Positions 44,326 to 56,408 of a stretch of 64,000 nt of DNA are shown one piece after another. Within the stretch, counting starts at the first letter, position 1, and the number at the start of each line of letters is the position of its first letter. The position numbers and the translations under genes were made by a program. Source of the DNA: Stropharia rugosoannulata. Taxonomy: Eukaryota > Basidiomycota > Agaricomycetes > Agaricales > Strophariaceae. The stretch is taken from contig JANCIK010000008.1 in NCBI GenBank assembly GCA_028532985.1, positions 124,001 to 188,000 of the forward strand. The letters are read 5' to 3'. The notes below the pieces were generated by a model. That model made no database searches. It saw nothing but the letters and a program-made list of their open reading frames with translations, and was not told where the DNA came from.

Positions 44326-46950
44326 ATGAGTTCATGCGAGGAGGATGCAAACAAGAGGGAATATACAAGCCAAATGGCCAAAGCACGTAAGGACACTCAT
44401 AAAGCAATCAAAAAAATGCAGTTAGAGCGCGAGGCCGAGGAGCTCATTTCTGCCGGACAAGGTTAGTACCTGCTAGAGTCATAAGGTTGGGACGCTGACC
44501 GAAAGTTCATAGGTATGCGTGCATCGAAGGCTCGGTTGATGCAAAACCCAGGTTTGATATTTAATCTCTTCGTGAAAATTTTTAAACCAACAGTTCGAAG
44601 TCTGGACCAAGCGCAAAACGCGCAACAAGTCGCCTGAGCATCAGGATGAACATGTAGATGATGACAGCCATGGTGAGTTGTCATCAAGTGTCAATGCAAT
44701 TTTCGACATAGCCAACCCGAGCCGTTATTTGCTAAGTTCATAAGCGTGCTAAGTCCTCCAAGGCTTTAACTTCCAGTCAGAACATATCGAGCCATGAACA
44801 CAGCAAGCTGCATGTTATCGCAGGAGGTAGTAGTAACAAGCAGAGTGAGTTAAACCCATCATTGATTCATAAGTCGCTTAATTCATACATTCCGGCTAAT
44901 TGGTCCATGCAGCGGCCAATGGCAAAGGTCAGCCAATCACAGCATTTTCTATTTCCCCACACTCACAGCTTTGCTCGCCACCACGACCAGCATCGAAGGC
45001 AGCCTCAACCAAGTCACGCATAGTCAGCCAAGGAACTGATGTTGAGGAGACTGATTCGGCTTCATGTTCTGATGAGGATGCCCGCTCGTTTGCGTCCAGA
45101 GACGAGTCAGAAGGGATGAGCTGCTCTGACTCCGAGCTCCCTGTCCAGGCATCGGAGACTCAGCTAAGGAAATTTTTTGATGATGAGGTGAGTACATCCG
45201 CTACCACTATTTTTCCATATAATCACATACATACAATCAGGCACCGGCCAAGCACCCTAGCGCCAAATTATTTGATATCGACGAGGACACTGTCATCAAA
45301 GCTTCGAACTTGAAGTCTCGGGATCGCAGGACATGTTCGCCATCTCTGAGTCGCAGTATGACGCATGGCGATGATGATCATTTGAGTACTCGCACTCGCC
45401 GCAAGACTATCGACACTGCCAAGGTTGGTTATTATTCATCTGCAGTTCCGACCTCCCTAACAACAACACCAGCCATCCAAAAAACAGGATAAGGCCTTGT
45501 TTCTCGAGGCAAGTATTTGCTGGATAATATATATCTCGTACTGATCCTCCATATCGTCCCAGCGTCCCCTCATGACTACCAAAGACATGCCCCCTAATGG
45601 CTCGAGCAAGCGCCTTAAGAAAGCGCCCAGTACTCGTTACAGCAGCGATGCCAGTAGCGAGATATCATCTGCTCGCTCTACTTCTTTGTTGTCCTCAACT
45701 CGCACTACAACTGTGTCCAAGTATTCAAACTCTGTTGAGGACAATCGGAAACGTGAGCGTTTCGACACCGACACCAGCGAGGACGCTGAATCAAAGTGGC
45801 CTGCCGTCACAAACGTTCAAGGCAAGGGGCTCCTACAGCAGAATCTCACAGTGCATAATGTATGCAAGGGTGCTATCAAACTGGCCGAAATCAAGCTGAT
45901 CACCGAGGATGCATGGCCTGAGCTGCATCGAGCCGCCGAATATCGAGTGGAAGTTCTATGTGCAGCCGCGAAACAGAGGGCTGCTGAAAATCCAGACGAA
46001 GCTGAAGACTACAACAATGTACGAAAACGCATCCAGAAGGACGATGACTATGCTAAAGTCCTGGGTAAATGGGTGAGTCTCATGTTGATTGTAATTTATA
46101 TGCTACTTTGTTACAACACATTTAAAGGTCATAAATCGTCTAGCTCATTATCGAGGCCCAGTCCGCAGTACTGCCCTCGATCAAATTGACGTCTTTCAAC
46201 TGGGAGTCGATAAGACATGTCAGCAGCGTGTTCAAGCTCTCCTCAATGCAGACACGTATATCTATCCAGGACACTGGGGACCAGATGATGCCAAAAAGGT
46301 ACGTTTTTTGCCTGTGAATGTACCGTTTCTGATGTACTTTCTTCATGTCGTGATAGCCGAGTCAGTGGATCGTCAAAGGGCGCGAGATGTATTTAAACGT
46401 CGCAATCGTAAACATTCTGCGCGCAGCTTTTTTTTCTTCTCGTGATGCAATTGGTTTTCGACATCGTGATCTGTACCAATCCAGCCTCCCTAAGCAGTCC
46501 CATGAACTAGAGATGCCGGTCTCACTGGTTGCGCTTGTGGCCACGGGGGTATGCTTCGTGTCTATTATTCTTAATCAGGTTCTTACCTATTATCGCCGTT
46601 GCAGATACATTCAGCTCTCGATGCCTGGCGTGGCGGCTCGTATATCAAAAAGAAAACGGACCAATTCAATGGCGAGGTGTACAAATCAGTCTATAATCGA
46701 CACATCCAGTATCTCAGTGACCTGCACGATACGAGCCTCAAGGCATTTCATGCAATCATGTCTGATCTCTATCAAAGGGTGGTGTAAGTCATTTGTTACT
46801 ATAGAATGTGTGTTCAGCGCTAATGGTCTTGTCAGTGGGGAGGCTTGTAAGGAAGACAAGAAGGAAGTCCGTGGCAACGCTATGGCAGTGTTCGACATTA
46901 GCGGCTATGAAAGTGTCGACTCTACTCCCGAAAGTCCCGAAACTACCTAG
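44326..46950 (+). CDS. DUF6532-type nuclear protein, Plavaka companion gene
   Basis: A multi-exon gene starting MSSCEEDANKREY. An N-terminal basic helical region (KARKDTHKAIKKMQLERE) leads through long Ser/Asp-rich, low-complexity segments (KSRIVSQGTDVEETDSASC, then STSLLSSTRTTTV). A C-terminal domain carries the blocks KWPAVTNVQGKGLL, KLAEIKLITEDAWPEL, IVNILRAAFFSSRDAIGF and ALDAWRGGSYIKKKTDQF. That order matches the fungal DUF6532 domain found beside mobile elements. The frame ends SPESPETT at 46950. Exon borders in the middle (44462-45570) are only approximate, with about eight short introns. It is divergent from the Plavaka transposase, so the two probably form one element. Function unknown. 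Confidence 0.6.
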
Positions 46951-47097
46951 TTTTTTCTACATTATCCCGTTTAATTAGGCATATATTCAATCATCCATAA
47001 CCCAATAATATCATTAATTGACACCTGAGAATGACTTGTAGACGGATATAAGTGATAATAAGTTGGCTCGGTCTATAACTTGTGTCGACAATGACCA
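46951..47097. other. Intergenic flank of the KDZ (CxC5/CxC6) element
   Basis: AT-rich, no gene. The right end of the Plavaka element may lie here, but I could not identify its terminal repeat. Confidence 0.3.
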
Positions 47098-47105
47098 GAA
47101 ATTAA
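47098..47105 (+). other. 8-bp target-site duplication, left (GAAATTAA)
   Basis: Identical to 52131-52138 and directly adjacent to the inverted termini of the enclosed element. Eight bp is the duplication length reported for the Zisupton branch of this superfamily. Confidence 0.82.
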
Positions 47106-47552
47106 CAGTAATATGCCGTATACCATATACATCAGTGTTTGCCATTGACGTACAGTGGACATTGTACTTAATATACAGCATATAACACTAAATGTCAGTG
47201 AATAACACTGACTGGTCATCATGCATCCGGTGACCATCAGTGAGTGTCAATAATGATCGCCAAAGCTGGGCAATAAACATTGCATTACAATGTACCTCAA
47301 CAATATACAGTGCTACTCATACTGATTACGAAGACCTACATTGATATTCATATAACACCACTGGGTCCCATTGGATATCAGTCTCGTGAACCAGTCTTTT
47401 ACACTGTTAATCACAATATATTTATTGATATCCATAAGAAACCACTGGTACCCCTTGGACATCGGTTTTGTAGACCAGTCTTCTACACTGTATACTGCTA
47501 AATTACACCTAGACGAAGAACCATATGTTCTTGTTCACTATATATTGATAAT
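47106..47552. repeat. Subterminal region of the 5-kb KDZ element, left
   Basis: Noncoding. It contains repeated words related to ca-n-tgg-aca (cagtggacatt near 47152, cattggatatcag near 47369, ccttggacatcgg near 47453) and cagtg elements that also appear near the right end. These are probable transposase-binding repeats. Confidence 0.5.
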
Positions 47553-49758
47553 TTAATCAACATCATCCCAGAACGAGTCATCAAGCTCGTTTCCATTCTT
47601 CCGAATTCGCTTCTCAGTGTCCTCTTTGTAAAGCAGAAATAGAGAGTGGACAAAAAAGTCGAAGTTAATGTTGGACATTTGGGAAAGCTGACCTTCAAAT
47701 CCAGTAAGCCATGAATTGAGATGCTCGGCTGTTTCTGTATTAAAAGCTCTAGTGAAGTGTATGTGTCCAGTATTGTCCGGTTTTGCCACAATTAGATCAG
47801 GTTGAGAGCCGTTTGTTGGAGCAGGATTACACCACAGGCGACATAGCATATCAGATGCACGGTGTCCGATGTAGTGCCAAGCATCAACAATAAATTTGGT
47901 AGACTTCAACCACCTATGAGTGTCGCCCTGTGTCGCAATATGCCGTAGAAGGTTGCAAGCGTCATCATATGCAAAAAAGCTTGGTCGAAGATGTTCTTTG
48001 CCTGCCCAGATATTAGTAATAATATCCAAGACCTGTGGTGCACTCTCAGAGTTATAGCATTTGCCCCAGCCAATAGGAATACCACAGGACCATTGAACTG
48101 TTTCGATGCAGTACACAGAACGTGCCCTAAAGGTGTGTGCCACTTCGTTGCCTGGTGTGCCGTCCAGATCTGGCAAGTTTTGTTCAATGTTTAGGGAAAA
48201 GGGGTGAGCACCTGTAGCATTGCTTTGCTGACGTCTAATAACCCTCTGCACTCCAGGATACGATAGTCGAGTGAACCGCTGGATGTAGCGCTCATACCAG
48301 AGCTTATGTGATGGGTTATTGCATGTTGGACTAGATCCAGCAACTGGTTCGCCGCATGGAATAATGCCGCAAATGCCGGAAAGATTTAGATGGTCCTTGC
48401 AGAAGCGACTGTTCTTAAAGTTCACGAGAGGCTGGTTACATGTGCTCACGGCGCAGATCTAATTATTCCCAGTTATGAATATGTAGCAAGGAGACATGTC
48501 ACATAAAGGGAAATTACTAACTCGGTGACCAATGGTTTTACCATCCATTACGCTCATGCGGACATATCCGCGTGGTTGTCCCGGAAGTCACTCAGGCTGG
48601 CGCTCTAACAGTGTAATTATGTTGGGGTGCTTGTATGATTTACATGAGAAATGATTACTTCCAATTTATAGGCGGTTATAGGCGACTCACCTGGGCTTGA
48701 TTTGGATCATTAATAACTGGATTAATTGCATTGTCAAGATCGGCAACACCAGCTTGTTCAGCTTGTTCATCAAACTCAGCCCCTTCATTGACAAGATCCG
48801 AGTAGAAACGTTTCTTATGTGTGCATTCCGTACATGCATGCTCAAGAGCAGATGGGATATAGCCACCATCAACCCCTACTGCTTCGCACACAGCCTGAGC
48901 AAGATCCTGAGATGTTGCATTAGCAGCCATTTCGAATTCATCTAGTTTGTTGCCAGAAATTAAAAGTCGACGGCCCATGTGTTCAAAATAGAGTCGTTGA
49001 GACTGACGGTTGGTGATTGCAGGTTTTTGTGTGATAATATTGTTAATCCATCCCGCAAAGTTAGACCAGCCGCAGCGGAAGCGAAATACTGCATGTTCCT
49101 GAGCTAGAGCAATACTTTGATGAACCCAGACACCTCTTTTTGATACCCTGAGATAACGTGGGTTTCTTTCGAGCTTTACCATGCGTTTTCCATTATTCTT
49201 ATAGGTATACCGGTCAGGAAAGTACTGGGAGCGGCAACGAGGGCAATAAGCAGTAAAGAGTGTTGCTGTGCACCACTGGAACTTAGAGTCAAGAAAGCGG
49301 ACATCTTGTGCTTCTGCATGGCGCCGTAGTGAGTGTAAGGTGTCCAGGGGACATATTGCGCAAGTTGTCCGTGTTGTTACAAGAATACAGTGCCCATTAG
49401 GATAAAGTGACTCGGAAGAATCTGCATCATGGTCGCTCTCGAAACCAAGAAAATCATAGATAGTCTCAAGGTTTTCTGTCAGATTCTGTGCAACCCTAGT
49501 TCGCGGAGATAGTATGTTGTCATCCTCCAGATTATCAAAAGAATGAACATCCATGGATAACGCCAGAAGCTCTGTCATACTTTTGAGCCATCCCGTCTTG
49601 TGTGGCTGACGTGGTTCACGGCGTTGATTTTTGTGCAAGTTAAACAAGCGCCGCATCTTGACAGCAGTTCCTAGTGCAGAAAGGGCATCCTCACGGTCCA
49701 CAGTACGAGGAAAGAATGCCTGTAATACAGTGATAAAGTCGCCTAGAAATGCAGACAT
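47553..49758 (-). CDS. KDZ-superfamily transposase with CxC5 and CxC6 clusters, one internal TGA
   Basis: Exons 49758-48691, about 48602-48522 and 48458-47553 give 684 residues if one TGA is read through. The CxC5-type region includes CAICPLDTLHSLRRHAE and CPRCRSQYFPDRY. The segment YFEHMGRRLLISGNKLDEFE follows. A CxC6-type cluster follows after the short middle exon (CAVSTCNQPL, FCKDHLN, CGIIPCGEPV). The catalytic core shows FAYDDACNLLRH, DAWHYIGHRASDMLC, CNPAP, and FNTETAEHLNSW, where the Glu of NTE is the probable last catalytic acid. TGA at 48588-48590 sits at the start of the middle exon and cannot be spliced out with the visible sites, so this copy is probably inactive. The cluster combination points to the Dileera-like branch (inference). 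Confidence 0.85.
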
Positions 49759-49860
49759 TAGACGAAAGGAGTATAGTCAAAAATCCATTACAGCTACGTG
49801 ATCATACAGCAGTAATTTAAAAAAAGACTACACCGTCACGACAATCTCATGCAAATGTAA

Positions 49861-51858
49861 CTACGCATCAAGGTTGTCGGAATCATACTTCACTTTTCGG
49901 GCCTTCTTACCGCCATGCTCACTGCCTTCTTCCATTCTTTCACGTCGCCTTTTCTCCTTCTTCAACGCCTTCTTGCGAGCCCTGTCTTTCTCATCGTAGT
50001 CCTGCAGCTTAGCTTTCTCGTTTTGTGAGTTGATATAGTCACGGAAGTTCTTGATGGACATGCGAGCAAACTTGGTCTTTTGAGGACCCTCAGGGTCTTC
50101 GATCCAAGCGCGCACATCTGGACAATTAATGAGTTTGCTCGGATCAAATAATGCGGCGTCGTTAGATGCAAGAGTGGGCAATATATTGAATGCTTGCTGA
50201 ACATGAGCTCTCGTAAACTCCTGCCCAGAAAAGTTGTCGTGACCTAATAGAAAGCGTATATAAGTATAATAAAAAAGTATGTCATGTCATACGTACCTGA
50301 TGGAACCCGATATCCGCCTTTTGAGCGGCCCCAGTTCATAGAAATAAGCTTTTTATAACCGGCTTCAAGCGCAAGGTAACGATCGAGTTGGAGTCCAACA
50401 TTGTCAGCACGAGCAGGACGAGGTTGTACATCCAATAGCTTTTGTAAGAATAAAATAAACTCCCCATTATTATCAATAAATGCGGAGCGTTTGCGAGGAC
50501 TTTTGAGGTCCTGCCGACTCTCTCGTCGAAGTTTGGCCATTTCCAATGGTTTCAGTGGTGATACACTCTGTAACTAATTAGTCAGATAAATGTAGATAGA
50601 CGAGATAAATATGCAAGAAACAGACCGGATTGGAGAGAAACTTTGTACCCGGCGTAGCTGTGCTCTAACGGTGGCTACTTGGTTATTGTAATCGAACCTA
50701 ATAGATAGAATCACGCACCTTTGTAGGCAGGTCTTTCTCATCAATGAATAAGTCGCAAACCAATACTCCGCTTGTATCAGCCCGGAGCGTATAGTTATTG
50801 ACTAAGTCTATATTGAGACTACGCGGCTTCGAATCACCAGAAAAAGACCCTATACTTCCGAGACGGATAAGGCTATCAGGTACAACAATACCAGGACGTA
50901 GGACTCCTGTATCCGGCGCTAAAGTTATATAAATGCTTAGCATATATCAAACTATCATAACATTTGACGTACCTTTCTTTGGTGACATTTGCTCTATTGC
51001 GCAGGGCAACAGTTGCGATAAGCGAGCTTGAATTAAGGTTCTCCCATTCTCTTCAGTACGAAAAATCATAGTATCATCTGCTTCAATAAGAACCTCTTCA
51101 GAAACTTGTCCGAGGCTGGGATTTTTTGGTTGAAAGTTAACAACAACTGAAACAGACGGTTATAAGCAAATAGGATTAAAGCAGTACATTAAATACCGAG
51201 CTGAGATCCACCACTCATTTTTCCTGAACCTGGTTTGCGGACTGGGGTGACAGGTGGTTCAACTTCGGATGGAGGTATTTCTTCCTCGAGCATGTCATCG
51301 TCAGGTACAATCATGACTGAACTATCATCGCTTTGATCAGTAGTAACTATAAGACGCAAATGTCAGAAAGTAAATACTAATATAAATCGTAAAATGTTTA
51401 CCTGAAACCACAGACTTCGCATCGGGAGCTGGCAGTGCTATTCCGTTGAGTTTGACATGTTGAGGAGGAGGGTCGCTTGTATACTTCATTTCTTTCAGGA
51501 TTTTGAATGCTCTGACCCGAACGGTTGTGGATAAAGGAAGGGCATATATGAAACTGAATGCGTACCCTGTAGCCGGCTCCGATGCATTCCCTTCCTGTCC
51601 AAGATCCTCAGCCGCTTTATCCGTGCTTTTCTTGCCATTTTGCTGTTTAAGCATGGCCTTCGACCGGTAGATATAGAGTCCCTGAAAGCGAGGGACTTCT
51701 GCAAGTTCAGGATGCTTATCGAGGTATGCTCGGAGTGTTTTGACTAGAGCAATGACAGTGGATGGAATGGGATCGAGCTTGAGCGCCTCTGCAAGCTCAA
51801 CAAGTCTGTGCTTCTTCCACCGGTTGTCAACTGGGCCTACAAAGTTTTCCGATGTCAT
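49861..51858 (-). CDS. Accessory protein of the 5-kb KDZ element
   Basis: Starts MTSENFVGPVDNRWKKH at 51858. The N-terminus (HRLVELAEALKLDPIPST) resembles a short SAP-like helical DNA-binding motif. Further exons read on the minus strand include TTDQSDDSSVMIVPDDDM, NPSLGQVSEEVLIEADDT, LRPGIVVPDSLIRLGSIG, LQKLLDVQPRPARADNVG and NILPTLASNDAALFDP. It ends with a strongly basic tail (RARKKALKKEKRRRERM, then GGKKARKVKYDSDNLDA), a likely nuclear localisation signal. About eight exons; borders approximate. No named family recognised. Same strand as, and immediately upstream of, the transposase gene. Confidence 0.55.
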
Positions 51859-52130
51859 ATTGGTCGTTGTAGATGGTAGACAAGTAGCTCACAGTAAAAT
51901 TGACGAGAGTAAACAGGGCATAAACATTGGCGGGATAGAGAAAATGCGATGCGACGATGGGCACTTACTGACGTTTGCCGAAGGCCAATGGATATCAGTG
52001 GTCATTGTGCTGACCTAAGACCGGCATACACCGAATATCATTGGACAACAGTACTAAACAATGCCCAACAATTTCCAGTAATGTCCACTGGTGTCCAACG
52101 ATTAACTTTAATGTATAGGGCATATAACTC

Positions 52131-52138
52131 GAAATTAA
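52131..52138 (+). other. 8-bp target-site duplication, right (GAAATTAA)
   Basis: Exact partner of 47098-47105. Confidence 0.82.
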
Positions 52139-52338
52139 TGCTAATTGCGGACATATTTTGGCTGTTCCTGCCAAAACAAGCAAAAATTAGGGCCGGATCA
52201 TGGCTGAATAAGGAGGGGGCAATCATTATCGACATTATTTGACTAAGCGGCCTGATGCTTACATTACCGTGCCTCATTTTCGCACATTCTCACTTTATTT
52301 CATTGATTATACCTTACCAAAAATTGAGGTTTTTCCTG

Positions 52339-52800
52339 ATGGCGATAGGCGGTCTGCCTGATTCTCAAAGCACGAGAAATCGCGGCGGAGGTTCTATGAC
52401 ACCTGGCCACCCTGATCGTAGTACTTCCGACGCACGCCGAATGATGAGGAGCGATATGGATCATGACAATGGTGCTGAAGGCCTTTTGTCTGCCCGACGT
52501 AGCCAATGGCATGCAGGATCCGAATCTCCTGGAACCTCATCACTGACCGGTAATGTCTCTAGTGCCAGTCGTCGCAGCAGCAGACAATCATTGAGCTCTT
52601 ACCCCGTCACTGGCGTAGCTAGCAACATCCATGCTAACAACGAGGACGGCATAAGGAAGGGGGAGGAGGCAGACGACAAGGATGACGCGAACGAGGATGA
52701 AGTGCCTCTAGCGAAGACGGATACCACGGGTACTACAACCATCGGATGGCGAGGAATTCAAGAAGCGGGTGTTCCAGGTATGGGGTTTAATTGCGCAGCG
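52339..52800 (+). CDS. Hypothetical Ser-rich, acidic protein (partial model)
   Basis: An open frame begins MAIGGLPDSQSTRN at 52339 and is rich in Ser/Arg (SASRRSSRQSLSSYP), then Asp/Glu (GEEADDKDDANEDEV), ending near WRGIQEAGVPG. A possible donor gtatgg follows near 52778, so later exons are likely but were not resolved. It could be an intact host gene start or a fragment. No domain recognised. Confidence 0.35.
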
Positions 52801-52839
52801 AGCATCAAGTTCTGGGGATGGATTGCCCTGATATGATGG

Positions 52840-53515
52840 CGATGACTGGTACGATACGCTCTTATCAAAAACAAGGGCCTTCCTTTGGACCACACTGATC
52901 TGAATGATGGCTGTATCATGTCAGTAAGTTCTGGCTCTTCATGGCTCGGGTTACTAACGACTTACGGTGAATGAAGCTGGGATAGCGCTCCGACCCAGTC
53001 TCTATAAATAGAATGCCCAAACCGATAACAATGACGAAAGCTTCCACAAGAGCCATGTAAGCGGCCCGGTATTTTTTGCACAGACTGCAACACCTCTTCA
53101 CGGAATACAGATGCTGGTAATGGTGCATAGGTATGTGAGACAGACTTTTTGTTGGGGGTGAACATGAACAGTGGATGTGTATTCTCTCAACCTAACAATT
53201 GCGACGAATTTATATGCCACCGAATAGAATGCGATCCAAGCGTGGACAGAACTAATATATCATCTATCCCATGGGTTATGGACTCTATAGCTATATGCTT
53301 ACAGCACCTCATAGGCCTCACGGTTATCTTTTTTTAAAGAACTTTATTTTTGATCCAGAGAAGTCCCAAACTACGGACACAACAGCGCTTCAAATTTACA
53401 TCTTCGTTTAACAATCTCTCAATAGCTTTTTCACTGGAGCCTGCAAGAGGATACGATGGCAAATTATGATCACCAGACAGTAAATATATCAGTTTTGACT
53501 CACAGCTTTATGGAT
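52840..53515. other. Intergenic, no convincing gene
   Basis: A hydrophobic minus-strand frame (AYMALVEAFVIVIGLGILF, near 53067-52990) might be one membrane-spanning exon of an unresolved gene. Neither its start nor its splice partners are clear. The rest is AT-rich. Confidence 0.25.
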
Positions 53516-53713
53516 TCATATCAGTACTTGGGCGCCACGAAACCAACTGTGTCGACAGACAAGTCCTGAATTATTGACATAATCATGAGAGGCATGAGAG
53601 GGTGCAAAGCGATGAAGTGGTTCCTTGTATACCTTGGCTTCGGGCAGAGGAACAGGGACCGCTATCGCCAGCACGGTTGCTGCTGCAACAATCAGAAAAG
53701 AGGTGAATTTCAT
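53516..53713 (-). CDS. Small secreted protein candidate
   Basis: 65 residues, starting at ATG 53713. The first ~20 residues (MKFTSFLIVAAATVLAIAVP) form a typical signal peptide: two-residue n-region with Lys, Ala/Val/Leu-rich core, and a plausible cleavage after an Ala-Val-Pro stretch. The remaining chain is short, with one Cys. A tataaaa-type box lies on the minus strand near 53797, about 85 bp upstream. No family recognised. It could be the 5' exon of a longer gene. Confidence 0.5.
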   Translation of the reverse strand: MKFTSFLIVAAATVLAIAVPVPLPEAKVYKEPLHRFAPSHASHDYVNNSGLVCRHSWFRGAQVLI

Positions 53714-54984
53714 CGTGTTTGGGATTGAGTGGATGTGACGCGGTAATAGTACGTACTTTCTGTATCGACTTTGCCCCCCATTCTCTACTTTTTTATAGCA
53801 TTTTAGGACGTTCTATCTTACAGAATTGTTTCATAGCTGAGACGGATCCCTTGTCACCGTTACCCACTGCATGGAGCTTTCTATACATAGTATTCCAGTT
53901 CTTTCTGATAGAACATTAAAATCTTGACGATCCGTGTCTGTCGCCCACACGGACGTTTCTGAACGGCGGCGATTACTTTAAACTACATGAGAAGCATGTG
54001 CGTCATGCTAGCCGTCGTATAAAACTGGTTCATCACCTCTCACTACTGCACATATATTGTCCGGCTGGTTGAGTAAATTCACAGGGTTTTTGTACTTATC
54101 TTCATGTAAGTCCTATAAAAGTGCTCTAACACTTCTTCAGAGGTTTATTTATCAATTTATCAACGGGTACTTAAGTATGTCATGTGAACCGATCCAATAC
54201 TATGGCAATACGTCTGCTGTGCACGGCGGTAAGCTGGGGAACAATTTGGTGGTAGAAATTAGCATGTCATTAGAACTAAAAGAAAATTAGGCTTTATACA
54301 CTCTTCCTTGTCTGCCTTACCCTAAAATCAGAATATAAATCATGTGGTACGTGATAGGATTCCCAGGTAATATGCATAGTACATTAATAAATACAGGAAT
54401 AATCAGAGATGATATTAGGAATGCGATTCTTCGTCACATGTGGTAGGAACATTAACGGTTGACTCGTGGTGAGAGATTGGTTATTAGGAATGTTCTGGAG
54501 ATGAATATGTATCTGAGCTCACATAAAGTAGTTGAGCTGTATCAACATTACTTAGGAACGGAGTCAGCTACCTGTCGTGTATAGTTGTGCATTAAATAAA
54601 GTCCACTTCTAGGCTCAAACTCAATTTACGACTGGTACACCGATATATTGCCCTCCGCGTGGGTTTTCTCATTCCAGGGGGTTGAATCTCCACATATCTC
54701 GTATGGGACGCGGTTATTTATAGCCACTAACATCGCGTTGGTGTAGAGCCCAGACATCCACGACGCTGCTGCTTACCAGTACGGTTGCGTGCGAGCTGCA
54801 GATGTTCACGGGCGCGAAGTCGTGCGGGAGAGCGCAAAGAGTCATGCACTGCGAGTGTTGTTGCACCGGTCAGCCAAGTTGGCAGGAGCAACATGACGGC
54901 GTAAGCGAGGACAGTGTGAGCAAACTTTGCTCGCCGGGAAGGCAGTTGTAACTTGTGATGGATGGGGCCGAAGAACGAGGGGGC
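53714..54984. other. Intergenic, no gene
   Basis: Apart from the promoter of the small secreted protein (to about 53810), no frame here has coding character. A minus-strand frame at 55098-54727 crosses the palindrome border and lacks a homologue I can name. Confidence 0.3.
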
Positions 54985-56408
54985 TGACGCGCGGGTGGAG
55001 CCGATGTTATGTGGGATGAACAGCAAGAATAGGGCATGACGGAGCTTGGAGGAACACCCTCTGGTCAAATTGAAATGCCTCAAAGACTGCATTGGCAATG
55101 CGGGGAAGCACGGTACACTACCATGCGTTCAGCTCAACTACAAGACCAGCTAGTAACGCACGTATAATGCCGTTTGTAATGCAAACAACGAGATCTAGGT
55201 GTCTGGAGCTGCAAAGAATGGGTGCTAGGGTCTGCGACATACTGGATACGGCACTGGTGTGGTCGGGGCAGTACTCGGGGTGAAGTTTAGACCAGCTGGG
55301 GCGCGTAGCGACTTGGCCGAATAATCAGAGTAACCATCGTTGTCGCCTGGTAAGTCTTAGAGAAGGGATTGGCTGACATGACATGTCCTACGATGAAGTG
55401 GTAGTCAAAGTTGCCGATATGCAAGAGTGCACAAAGCACACAAATTCTTGACGAACACTTTTTTGAAAATAACGACAACAACATTGACGATTTACTATTT
55501 TTCTACATTTTCATAATTGCAAGATCCATTTTCCTCCAGATTTATCGCAGACTGTGACGCTGCGTGTACATTCAGCCTAATTGTTTCAAATGCTAGATTA
55601 TATAGTTAGCTCAATATATGATGTGATTCAAACCAAAAACACGAACGGGATATCGAAAAGCTTAATGGTGTAGGGTCCGTAGGTGGTGCCAAAGACTGTG
55701 GCCGACAAATCGAGGTACAAAGTCTTGCCCTTGACGTAGAGTCGCGCAGTACCAGAGAGGATGCCAGGGACACCAAATTCAACAGATATACCGTCAATCA
55801 AGTTCCCCTTGAGTTGGGCCAAGGTGATGGTTCCAACAATGGGAATTTTGACGTACAGCTCCGCATCGACAGTAAGCGTTTCGAGGTCAATGTATCCTTT
55901 GACCTGTTCGAGAATACATACTGTAAGTGTCAAGATGGTAAAGACGTGTAAATATACGTACACCAAAGGTTACAGGACCAATGGGGATTTGGACGTCAAA
56001 GTCCCACCTGCGACTGTCGGCGTTCCCGAATGGAGGGGGGCCAGCAACGGCGAAGACATGAATTTCTTGACCTCCATTCTTGTCCGAGCGGTCGACGCGG
56101 TGGTGTCCCTCAAGAATGGCGCCGATGCCCTGGATGGTGCTGATAGACATATTGTTTACTTTTTGTGTTGCGGTGAGTGAAGTGGGTGCAGTGATTGCTG
56201 AGTTTTGCGAGGCTTTGAGGGCTGATTTTATAACCCTTGGGCCAGTGAGGACGCATACCGCCGAGACCCGTTTGTCAACTCTCAAGATGGTTTAATCGGT
56301 CCCAAATATCTGGACATGCTTCTCTCGGATAGAACTGAGGTTTGACCAATCCACTCATTATGTCCGAATAACAACAGCTGACTGTGATTTCACACCCCAA
56401 TGAGCCCT
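54985..56408 (+). repeat. Left arm of third palindrome
   Basis: Reverse complement of 58059-59482 (coordinate sum 114467), identical in every stretch I compared. It carries one copy of the small beta-rich gene. A 1,650-bp unique spacer separates the arms. Confidence 0.85.
55628..56150 (-). CDS. Conserved small beta-rich protein, copy A
   Basis: Mirror image of 58317-58839: exons 56150-55962 and 55903-55628, 154 residues, identical protein. See copy B for description. Its TATA-like box tataaaa is mirrored at about 56226-56232. Confidence 0.65.

Larger units (their letters stand above)
47106..52130 (-). mobile_element. KDZ-superfamily transposon, CxC5/CxC6 type (5,025 bp)
   Basis: Left end CAGTAATATGCCGTATAC and right end (inverted) GAGTTATATGCCCTATAC match at 15 of 18 positions, and both are flanked by GAAATTAA. 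Short CAGTGGACATT-like words recur in both subterminal regions (about 47150-47470 and 51990-52100). It carries two minus-strand genes, the transposase and an upstream accessory gene. The family differs from the KDZ-TET element in size, ends and cysteine clusters, and has no TET gene. Confidence 0.85.
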
